From Acidobacteriota bacterium (GTDB lineage: Bacteria; Acidobacteriota; Terriglobia; Bryobacterales; Bryobacteraceae), in the NCBI GenBank assembly GCA_947505565.1, contig CANNLB010000207.1, positions 1 to 5,945 on the forward strand: DNA of 5,945 bases, in the 5' to 3' direction. A model generated the notes under the pieces. That model did no database searches. It was given only the letters and a program-made list of their open reading frames with translations, and was not told the DNA's origin. Numbering within the stretch: position 1 is the first letter of the stretch; each line of letters opens with the position of its first letter. The position numbers and the translations under genes are program-made. This document shows positions 1 to 5,945 of the stretch, piece after piece.

Positions 1-197
1 TAGCAACTGGTGAAACGGGTTCCTTGGCTCGCCAAGCGATCGATGTGCGGGGTGCGGATCTGCTTCTGGCCATAGCAGCCGAGGTCGAAGACGCCAAGAT
101 CGTCGGCCATGATGAAGACGAAATTCGGGGGAGGCTGAGGAGTCGGCGCGCCGCTGGCGGTGCTGGAAAGTAGCGAGAGAAAGTGGCGACGTTGCAT
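1..197 (-). CDS. Sulfatase (arylsulfatase family), N-terminal part, Tat-type signal; runs off left edge
   Basis: This is the first 65 codons of a sulfatase, an alkaline-phosphatase-superfamily enzyme that hydrolyses sulfate esters; the substrate cannot be told from this part. Directly visible: an N-terminus [12 protein letters not shown] that fits a twin-arginine signal (RR at residues 3-4, then HFL). A Pro-rich linker follows, then [11 protein letters not shown] with the metal-binding Asp pair at 32-33, and DLGCYGQ...[19 protein letters not shown], the conserved start of the sulfatase fold. The C-x-P-S-R motif carrying the formylglycine residue should lie just beyond base 1 and is not seen. 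The start at 197 is supported by GGAG five bases upstream. Between ADDLG and DLGCYG the usual Tyr-Gly is Val-Phe (residues 36-37), a small deviation. Export to the periplasm or beyond is inferred from the Tat-like signal. The gene is divergent from folD, 676 bases away. The family call is secure; the specificity is unknown. Confidence 0.93.
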   Translation of the reverse strand, partial: MQRRHFLSLLSSTASGAPTPQPPPNFVFIMADDLGVFDLGCYGQKQIRTPHIDRLASQGTRFTSC

Positions 198-202
198 GAG
201 CA

Positions 203-206
203 CTCC
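203..206 (-). promoter_or_regulatory. Ribosome-binding site of the sulfatase gene
   Basis: Read on the minus strand, GGAG lies five bases before the ATG at 197. This is good Shine-Dalgarno spacing and supports that start. I see no convincing -35/-10 pair upstream of it. Confidence 0.6.
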
Positions 207-559
207 ATACTTTACACGCTCCGTTGGCTCTTGCATCGGGGCGGCAAGGAAAGCAGCGGAAATCGACCGCCGACGGAATGCCGAGAACGTCGTCGCGCCG
301 CCCGTGGCGGATCGCACTCGGCATCAAAAAACACCCAGCTTCCAAAAGTTGCAAGGTTCTAGGCCGATACCCGACGGCAAATCCGTAGGCGGAGCAGGGC
401 GGGCCGAAAGTGGAAAGGGCCGCGGGCAGAATGATCACCAACGCTGCTATGACGTTGGTCGCCGACCCGCGTGGCGGCGAACCAGCGCAGATCAAGCGTT
501 CACTTCGCTTCGACGGAGCCGTATTGCACCAACGGACCGGCAGGGAAATCCGGATACCG

Positions 560-676
560 TTACCGCAATCGCTGCCCTTCACCGTTGAGCGAGAGCCGTG
601 ATCCGGCCCATCGCGCTTCGAGATCCGCATCGACGTGGATCACCGTCGAATTCATTCGGAACAACCGTCGTCGCAT
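560..676 (-). CDS. Possible small protein, 38 residues, or remnant of a longer gene
   Basis: On the minus strand an ATG at 676 is preceded by GGGGAGG at five bases' spacing, the strongest Shine-Dalgarno sequence in the window. The frame encodes 38 residues beginning MRRRLFRMNSTVIHVDADLE and ending GEGQRLR before a TAA. The composition looks protein-like: a basic N-terminus, then an alternating hydrophobic/acidic stretch. After the TAA the same frame continues for 19 sense codons (RYPDFPAGPLVQYGSVEAK) to a TGA at 500-502. This could be a longer reading frame broken by a nonsense mutation, or chance. I do not recognise the protein. The ribosome-binding site overlaps the palindrome at 683-694, so its Shine-Dalgarno look may simply come from that palindrome. 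This is a low-confidence call. Confidence 0.2.
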   Translation of the reverse strand: MRRRLFRMNSTVIHVDADLEARWAGSRLSLNGEGQRLR

Positions 677-682
677 CGGCGC

Positions 683-694
683 CTCCCCGGGGAG
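683..694. repeat. 12-base perfect palindrome in the divergent gap
   Basis: CTCCCCGGGGAG reads the same on both strands with no spacer. It sits 180 bases before the folD start and about 490 bases before the sulfatase start. A dyad of this length between divergent genes could be an operator for a dimeric regulator, but no second copy is seen in the window. In GC-rich DNA it could also occur by chance. Confidence 0.35.
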
Positions 695-873
695 CCTAGA
701 CGTCCACCACAAGCGAGTTATTGTCGCCCGCCTAGCTGGGAAGGGATGCCAAGGTTAGCGGCAACAATTCGGAGAAGAACCTCGCTACAGGGTCTTGCGA
801 CGAAATTGGGATCCCTTCACCCGCAGTACTGAGGATGCAGCAAATGGTCGGCCGCAGATAGTAGCCTGTTAAC

Positions 874-1775
<902 letters not shown>

Positions 1776-1782
<7 letters not shown>

Positions 1783-2375
1783 CCGTCGCCCTCACCGGTG
1801 GCCTGGCGACCGGCAAATCCACCGTGGGGCGCATGTTTGCGGAGCTCGGCTGTGTTCTCGTGGAAGCGGACCTGCTGGGCCACCGGGCCCTGGCAGGTCC
1901 GGCACGTGACCAAACCGTCGCCCTCTTCGGCGAAGGGATCCGCGCTCCCGATGGCTCGATTGACCGTCGCGCTCTAGGTGCCGTCGTCTTTCAGGATCCC
2001 GTCAAACTGTCCCAGTTAAACGCGCTTGTCCACCCCGTCGTCGAAGAGTTTCGCCGACAGCGGTTCCTCGAAATCTTCGAAACCGACCCCCATGCGATCG
2101 TCTTGTACGAAGCCGCCATTCACATCGAAACCAGCCTGTACAAGCAGTTTGCCCGGCTCATTCTGGTTACCTGCAACGAGCAAACCCAGCTCACGCGGGC
2201 GATGGCCCGCAGCCAATGGACCCATGAAGAAGCGCAGGCGCGGATCGATCGACAAATGCCACTTGCGACGAAACGAAAATTCGCCGACTACGTCATAGAT
2301 ACTTCTGTCTCGCTCGAACACGCTCGACGCCAGGCGGAGGAAATCTATAATGAACTAAGGGCCCTTGTCGATTAA
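1776..2375 (+). CDS. coaE: Dephospho-CoA kinase
   Basis: CoaE phosphorylates the 3'-hydroxyl of the ribose of dephospho-CoA with ATP, the final step of coenzyme A synthesis, in the cytoplasm. At 199 residues it is full length for this P-loop kinase family. Visible features: Walker A GGLATGKST at 8-16; Asp32 in VLVEADLLGH, the conserved acidic position after strand 2 (commonly DAD, here EAD); LVHPVV near residues 83-88; an AAIHIETSLYKQF segment corresponding to the family's 'pLLfE..l...fd'; the lid-region ARIDRQMPLATKRKFADYVI; and IDT where many relatives have IDN. The ATG at 1776 lies inside the end of folD, a 7-base overlap, with no well-placed Shine-Dalgarno, so translation probably depends on ribosomes finishing folD. 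The pairing of folD with coaE suggests a shared housekeeping transcript. Confidence 0.97.
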
Positions 2376-2385
2376 CCCTCCCTTT

Positions 2386-3540
2386 ATGAAACGGTTCCGC
2401 TATCTCTTTCTCGCCATTGCCTTCACCGGTGCCTTCGTCTATCTCACCACGATCGCCAAATCTCGACTCTTTCCCGCCAACGGGGCCGCCACCGCCGAAG
2501 GACCCGGCTGGCAAGAACCGCCCATCGTGCAGGGTGCCGGCCTCGGCTCGGATGAGCAGAACAACATCGACATCTACAAGCGCTCCCGCGCAGCGACGGT
2601 CAATATTTCAAGCACCGTCTATCGGCGAGGCTACTTCTTTGAAGTAGTCCCCTCGAAGGAGACTGGCTCAGGTTTTATCTTCGATTCCAGCGGCCTGATC
2701 TTAACCAACAACCACGTCCTGGCCGGCAACGCCAAAGTGGTCGTCACCCTGCCGGACCAGTCGAAATACGACGCCGAAGTGCTCTACAAAGACCCGAATA
2801 ACGATCTGGGGCTGATTCGGATCACCCCTCGAAACAAGAAGCTGCCGGTGCTCAGTCTCGGCGATTCCGACGGGATCCAAGTCGGCCAGAAGGTGCTCGC
2901 CATCGGAAACCCGTTCGGGCTGGATGGCACCTTGACTACCGGGATCATCTCCGCCCTCGGTCGCACCATTCGCGCCGACGAGAACCGCGAACTCGAAGGG
3001 ATGATGCAGACCGACGCCGCGATCAACCCCGGCAACTCGGGCGGCCCGCTGCTCGATTCGATGGGCAACGTCATTGGAATCAACACGGCGATCTACGGCC
3101 CAGGCGGAAACATCGGCATCGGATTCGCCATGCCGATCAATAAGGCAAAGCTCATGATTTCGGATCACCGGGCCGGCAAGAGCTATAAGCGGCCCCGGTT
3201 GGGCGTCGAAGTCATCTATGTCACCGGCGAGTGGGCCGAAGCATTGGACCTGCCGGCCGAAGGCGGACTTCTGATTCAGGGCGTCCAACGGGCCAGTCCG
3301 GCGGAACGCGCCGGGCTAAAGGGCCCCCGTCAGTTTGCCATCGTTGGCAACGCCGAAATCGGCATTGGCGGCGATCTGATCATGGCCATCGACGGGCAAC
3401 CTTGCGACCGGCCCGACTCCATCACCCGGGCCGTCGCCAAGAAACGCGCCGGCGATACGATCGAACTAACGATCGCCCGCCAACGGAAGATTTCGAAACT
3501 AAAAGTACAGTTGGGCGAAGCTCCCGACGACGGGATCTAA
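2386..3540 (+). CDS. HtrA/DegS-like serine protease (S1C family), membrane-anchored, one PDZ domain
   Basis: This is a trypsin-fold HtrA protease of 384 residues, expected to act in the periplasm on misfolded or signalling substrates. Residues 4-23 form one hydrophobic segment after a basic MKR, with no clear signal-peptidase site, so I read it as an anchor, as in DegS. A Gly/Ala/Pro-rich linker runs to about residue 60. The protease domain carries a complete catalytic triad: His110 (TNNHVL), Asp140 (NNDLGLI) and Ser218 (NPGNSGGPLL). IGNPFGLDGTLTTGIIS is also typical. A single PDZ domain spans about 269-376, starting RPRLGVEV, and carries an unusual insertion at 313-328. I chose the ATG at 2386, 10 bases after the coaE stop. 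A TTG at 2365 would add seven residues and overlap coaE, and neither start has a good Shine-Dalgarno. Its 3' end overlaps the convergent gene by 4 bases. Degradation substrates cannot be told. Confidence 0.96.
   Translation: MKRFRYLFLAIAFTGAFVYLTTIAKSRLFPANGAATAEGPGWQEPPIVQGAGLGSDEQNNIDIYKRSRAATVNISSTVYRRGYFFEVVPSKETGSGFIFDSSGLILTNNHVLAGNAKVVVTLPDQSKYDAEVLYKDPNNDLGLIRITPRNKKLPVLSLGDSDGIQVGQKVLAIGNPFGLDGTLTTGIISALGRTIRADENRELEGMMQTDAAINPGNSGGPLLDSMGNVIGINTAIYGPGGNIGIGFAMPINKAKLMISDHRAGKSYKRPRLGVEVIYVTGEWAEALDLPAEGGLLIQGVQRASPAERAGLKGPRQFAIVGNAEIGIGGDLIMAIDGQPCDRPDSITRAVAKKRAGDTIELTIARQRKISKLKVQLGEAPDDGI
3522..3535 (-). terminator. Short hairpin just after the stop of the minus-strand exported-protein gene
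   Basis: TCCCG and CGGGA form a 5-base stem around a 4-base loop, starting one base beyond the TAG of the minus-strand gene. It lies inside the last codons of the HtrA-like gene. There is no T-run after it on the minus strand, so it is at best a weak terminator or an RNA 3'-end stabiliser. It may also be chance. Confidence 0.2.
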
Positions 3541-4169
3541 CGTTCAAAGCGGACGACTAGGGCGGCACCCACGGCGGGTGCCGTACCCAAGCGAGCAAGC
3601 GGGATCGGTCGAATCTCCTCACCGACCAGCCATGCCGCCTCCGTCGCCCCAGCGAGCGCCGCCGCTCCGGGATCCCCGGCTTGGAAAATCTTCACCGAAA
3701 CTTTCTTCCGTTCAAGCGACAAGTCCTCGACATAACCCGTTGCCGACCACAAACCGTCCTTACCCCGAACCCGAAGTTGCAGTTTGATGCTCCCCTGGCG
3801 TTGGTCCGGAACCCACCTCGTATCCCAAGTCGAATCGATCCGATGCCACGCCGAACCCAGCCGTTCGTAATACGCCCAAAGTTCCCCGTCGCCTTCGGCT
3901 TCGTACCGGATCACGGGATTGTCCCGCACCGCGCCCCCACTCCGCGGGGCTTGAATCCAACCCTTCGGCGCAACGACCGAAGCCCCGTAGAAAACCCGTA
4001 CAGGGCCCTCCGTTTTTTTCGATCGCAGCAGCGCCAGCGAGGTTTCCCCGGCCGCGTTCTCGGCGCGTAAGGCACCCGAGAGTTGCTCCACCGGGACGGC
4101 TCGCCCGTCTGAAAACTCCCGATAGGTATCGCCCGGACCAATCGCCAGCAAACATAGGATCCACTTCAT
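3537..4169 (-). CDS. Unrecognised protein, probably exported, 210 residues
   Basis: I do not recognise a characterised family. The protein starts MKWILCLLAIGPGDTYREF: one Lys and a short hydrophobic stretch (3-11) that could be a minimal signal peptide, although no clear cleavage site is visible and the Cys at 6 is too close to the start for a lipobox. The rest looks like a soluble, mostly beta protein rich in Trp, Tyr and charged residues, such as PKGWIQ at 68-73, then segments with ELWAYYERLG and WHRIDSTWDTRW. I see no catalytic motif and no later membrane segment. The ATG at 4169 overlaps the stop of the DinB-like gene in an ATGA arrangement, which implies translational coupling. A longer in-frame start at 4316 would add an Ala/Arg-rich tail fully inside the DinB gene and is unlikely. 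It is the last gene of the minus-strand run, and its stop overlaps the HtrA-like gene by 4 bases. Confidence 0.8.
   Translation of the reverse strand: MKWILCLLAIGPGDTYREFSDGRAVPVEQLSGALRAENAAGETSLALLRSKKTEGPVRVFYGASVVAPKGWIQAPRSGGAVRDNPVIRYEAEGDGELWAYYERLGSAWHRIDSTWDTRWVPDQRQGSIKLQLRVRGKDGLWSATGYVEDLSLERKKVSVKIFQAGDPGAAALAGATEAAWLVGEEIRPIPLARLGTAPAVGAALVVRFER
3563..3583 (+). terminator. Possible 3' hairpin of the folD-coaE-protease transcript
   Basis: CGGCACCC and GGGTGCCG form a perfect 8-base stem (seven G-C pairs, one A-T) around a 5-base loop, beginning 23 bases after the protease stop codon. No T-run follows, so it is not a classical intrinsic terminator. It could pause polymerase or protect the RNA 3' end. 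It lies within the coding sequence of the convergent gene (around the codons for GTAPAVGAA), so the repeat could also be a by-product of that coding sequence. Confidence 0.35.
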
Positions 4170-4609
4170 TTGGCCAACGTGATCAACTGCCCGGTATGCC
4201 GCTGGGTGTGCTCGGCGATGTGCCCCAGCAGCAGCCCGAGCGGCACTTCGACGCGCTGCCGCCCCACGTGCCGCGGGTCCCGATAGTCGATATCCTCCAT
4301 CATCCGCATCTCGCACATCACCCGCTCAAAAGTGGCAGCGACTAACTCCAACAAAGCCTTCCGCTCCGCGCAGCCACTCGACTCCGCCCCCAGAAACTCA
4401 AGTTGCTCCGAACTGATCGTCCCACCCAGCGCATAGGTCCACAAGCGATCCACCGAGCCGGCGATGTGCCGCAGTTGAAAGGCTTGGGCATCGGTCGGGG
4501 CTGCCGGCGTCCATTTGCGAAGATCGGCCAGGCAGTGTTCCAGCGAACAGGCCAGCAACCGACGGATCGGATCAAGATCGGCGTGCTTCCCGGCCAGCCA
4601 TGGTTCCAT
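4166..4609 (-). CDS. DinB/YfiT-like putative metal-dependent protein
   Basis: This is a 147-residue four-helix-bundle protein of the DinB/YfiT superfamily, whose members bind a divalent metal through three His; some are thiol-dependent S-transferases, and most have no known role. Visible His in the expected places are His48 in the second helix (LRHIAGSVDRL) and His134 and His138 in the last helix (GHIAEHTQRHTGQLI), an HxxxH arrangement. No signal peptide is seen, so it is likely cytoplasmic. I chose the ATG at 4609 because relatives I recall begin MEPWL; the ATG at 4621 would add MLVI, three bases after the upstream stop. Neither start has a strong Shine-Dalgarno, though GGTG lies just before 4609. 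It sits between the TPR metallopeptidase and the small exported protein and overlaps the latter by 4 bases. The name reflects fold similarity only and does not imply DNA-damage induction. Confidence 0.92.
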   Translation of the reverse strand: MEPWLAGKHADLDPIRRLLACSLEHCLADLRKWTPAAPTDAQAFQLRHIAGSVDRLWTYALGGTISSEQLEFLGAESSGCAERKALLELVAATFERVMCEMRMMEDIDYRDPRHVGRQRVEVPLGLLLGHIAEHTQRHTGQLITLAK

Positions 4610-4624
4610 AATCACCAGCATAAG

Positions 4625-5945
4625 CTATGGCAAAAATTCCACCGACACCACCTCCCGAGTCGCCTGGATGTATCCAACCCGAACCTTCCGCTGCTGCAGG
4701 CCACAGGCCAGCTCAGTCGACCCGCCCGTGATCCGAATCTCTTTCGGCCGCAGCACCCGCAACTCCCCGACCGCAGCCACTTTCATCACCACCGGATCGC
4801 CACAGGCCAGCTCTTCGAGCACCCCGTCGCTGACGGCGTCCCCCTGTAGCCCCTCCCAGGAGTCCGGGATGATCACCGCCGGCCCACGCACGGCCAACCG
4901 CGCAGGCGGTGCCGAGACAAGCTCCATCAAGGCCGCGGCCATCTCGCGCTCCGCAGCGTTGCCAGCCGCCATCTTGCATTGCAGCGCAGCCCGGCTGGCT
5001 TCGGCCGATCGACCCGCCCGCCGCAAAGCCAGCGCCATCCCATGCCAAAAATTAGCCTGTCGCGGCAGGATGGCCGTCGCCTTCTGGTACGCTTCCACGG
5101 CGTCCTCCCACTGTTCTCGTTTGGCGGCTTCCAAACCAAGCAGAAACCAGGCCTCGGCATGCCGTGGATTACGTTCGACCGCCTGCCGCAGCAGCGGTTC
5201 GAACGGCTGCTTCGCATCCCGACGGAGCATCGCCGCCTCAAAATACGGAGTCGACTCGGAAACGCCTTCGGCCACCGCTTGGTCGAAGTAACGCCCGGCA
5301 GACCCGGCATCGCCTTGGCCCAGTGCCAGTAAGCCCAACGCCGTAGAACTCCCCTGACGTTGATAAAGCCGTCTCGCCAGCGCGATTTTCCCCCGGGCTA
5401 ACGCCAACTCTGCCACCACTTCCTCCCCCACCGAAGAAACTCGCACCAGCGGCGCCTCCAACGCCTCGCCTTCCAACTCCGCCACCGGAAAGTGCCCCCG
5501 CAGCAACCGTTGCCGAGCCTCTTCCAGCACCTCTCTAGCCGACCGCCGGAACGCCCGCAAGCACGCCTCCTCCGCCGGCACCCCTTCGTCGAGGAGTTCG
5601 GCAAACTCGGCAATCCTTTCGCGGTAACCCGGCTGCGTGTAAAGGAAATGGACGACGGCCCAACTCTGCGCGTAGAAAACCCCCACGCGGTTGCCCTCGT
5701 TGTACACCGAGGAGTCCTTCCCAATGCCAAACAGCTCTCGCGGCGTCAGCCAGTCCACCTGGCTCAGCGCCCGGACGTGATTCCCGACCGGTCTTCCCAC
5801 CACCCAGTGATCCTTTTCGAGCGCGACCGTCGAATAAAATTCGGCGACGCCTTCTTCCAGCCACACCGGCCGTCGCGCCGTCGTGTGCTCCAGCGAGGCA
5901 TGAACGAACTCGTGTGAGAGCGCACGCAAACCCTCCGGCCCGGCG
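4625..5945 (-). CDS. TPR-containing gluzincin-type metallopeptidase (peptidase MA-like), 5' end beyond the window
   Basis: The reading frame enters from the right edge, and 439 residues are visible (numbered from the edge). A zinc-peptidase core opens the fragment: HEFVH at 11-15 with the catalytic Glu12, then WLEEGVAEF at 28-36, where Glu31 is the probable third zinc ligand. A downstream YAQSWAVVHFLY helix near 91-102 is typical of this peptidase group. Residues about 180-330 form helical repeats; the clearest TPR unit is HAEAWFLLGLEAAKREQWED, followed by another ending near LRRAGRSAEA. A separate, probably beta-rich domain at about 355-439 holds two Ala-Cys-Gly motifs (Cys381, Cys414). The missing N-terminus probably carries a signal peptide, and the substrate is unknown. 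An internal TTG at 5929 is not the real start, because the frame is open to the edge and includes residues before the zinc motif. It is followed three bases on by the first possible start of the DinB-like gene, so the genes are likely co-transcribed. Confidence 0.92.
   Translation of the reverse strand, partial: AGPEGLRALSHEFVHASLEHTTARRPVWLEEGVAEFYSTVALEKDHWVVGRPVGNHVRALSQVDWLTPRELFGIGKDSSVYNEGNRVGVFYAQSWAVVHFLYTQPGYRERIAEFAELLDEGVPAEEACLRAFRRSAREVLEEARQRLLRGHFPVAELEGEALEAPLVRVSSVGEEVVAELALARGKIALARRLYQRQGSSTALGLLALGQGDAGSAGRYFDQAVAEGVSESTPYFEAAMLRRDAKQPFEPLLRQAVERNPRHAEAWFLLGLEAAKREQWEDAVEAYQKATAILPRQANFWHGMALALRRAGRSAEASRAALQCKMAAGNAAEREMAAALMELVSAPPARLAVRGPAVIIPDSWEGLQGDAVSDGVLEELACGDPVVMKVAAVGELRVLRPKEIRITGGSTELACGLQQRKVRVGYIQATREVVSVEFLP

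Larger units (their letters stand above)
198..873. other. 676-base divergent intergenic region without a convincing gene
   Basis: This gap separates the sulfatase (minus) from folD (plus), so promoters for both should lie here. I found no sigma-70-like box pair on either strand good enough to call. Open frames in it give low-complexity, Arg/Pro/Ser-rich translations typical of chance frames in GC-rich DNA. The only structured elements I can point to are a 12-base perfect palindrome at 683-694, a small minus-strand ORF at 560-676, and two short inverted repeats: a 7-base stem at 437-443/453-459 and a 6-base stem at 630-635/644-649. No tRNA, rRNA or repeat array is seen. The gap is long compared with the otherwise tightly packed window, so it may hold an uncharacterised regulatory RNA or a decayed gene. 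Confidence 0.6.

Noticed and set aside
326..331. Run of six A (six T on minus), considered as a terminator tail
   Set aside because: No stable stem precedes it on the minus strand; only 3-base complements were found.
437..459. 7-base inverted repeat ACCAACG/CGTTGGT with a 9-base loop
   Set aside because: Short, no T-run, and no link to a gene end; reported only as part of the gap description.
160..588. 142-residue plus-strand frame beginning inside the sulfatase
   Set aside because: Starts at a GTG within the opposing sulfatase coding region; Arg-rich, without domains or a ribosome-binding site.
835..861. 8-codon upstream ORF (MQQMVGRR) ending 12 bases before folD
   Set aside because: GAGG directly abuts its ATG, too close to work well, and the peptide has no run of regulatory codons; more likely chance than an attenuation leader.
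2701..3288. 195-residue open frame on the minus strand across the HtrA-like gene
   Set aside because: Antisense to the protease and PDZ coding region, with no domain or start signal of its own.
4170..4316. N-terminal extension of the exported-protein gene starting at 4316
   Set aside because: It would lie fully inside the DinB-like gene, is Ala/Arg-rich, and would bury the signal-like MKWILCLLAIG; the ATG at 4169 with the ATGA overlap is far more plausible.
4515..5291. 258-residue open frame on the plus strand
   Set aside because: Antisense to the DinB-like and TPR metallopeptidase genes; Ser/Arg/Ala-rich translation typical of a shadow frame.

Overview
The window looks like ordinary chromosomal DNA from a GC-rich, Gram-negative-type bacterium. 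My best guess is an acidobacterium of the Solibacter/Bryobacter group. That rests on recalled family resemblance: a DinB-like protein starting MEPWL, a folD-coaE-HtrA order, a Tat-type sulfatase, and a TPR metallopeptidase ending in a Cys-Gly-containing domain. No 16S, tRNA or other phylogenetic marker is present, so the assignment is tentative.

Layout. Bases 1-197 (minus strand) hold the N-terminus of a secreted sulfatase running off the left edge. Bases 198-873 are a 676-base divergent gap with no convincing gene. It contains a perfect 12-base palindrome and a weak minus-strand small ORF with a strong ribosome-binding site. Bases 874-3540 (plus strand) are a compact three-gene run: folD (one-carbon folate metabolism), coaE (last step of coenzyme A synthesis, overlapping folD by 7 bases) and a membrane-anchored HtrA/DegS-like serine protease starting 10 bases after coaE. 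Bases 3537-5945 (minus strand) are a second compact three-gene run, read from the right edge inward: a TPR-containing gluzincin-type metallopeptidase (5' end outside the window), a DinB/YfiT-like putative metalloprotein, and an unrecognised probably exported protein. The two runs converge and overlap by 4 bases at their stop codons.

How the genes fit together. folD and coaE are housekeeping cofactor genes, and the protease probably rides on their transcript as an envelope quality-control function. The minus-strand run pairs a probable extracytoplasmic peptidase with a DinB-fold protein and a small exported protein. Tight spacing suggests co-expression, but no joint function can be read from the sequence.

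I found no CRISPR array, mobile element, phage gene, RNA gene or clear new system. The items most worth a second look are the convergent junction with a hairpin inside each opposing gene, the small ORF/palindrome in the divergent gap, the C-terminal domain of the peptidase, and the 16-residue insertion in the HtrA PDZ domain.
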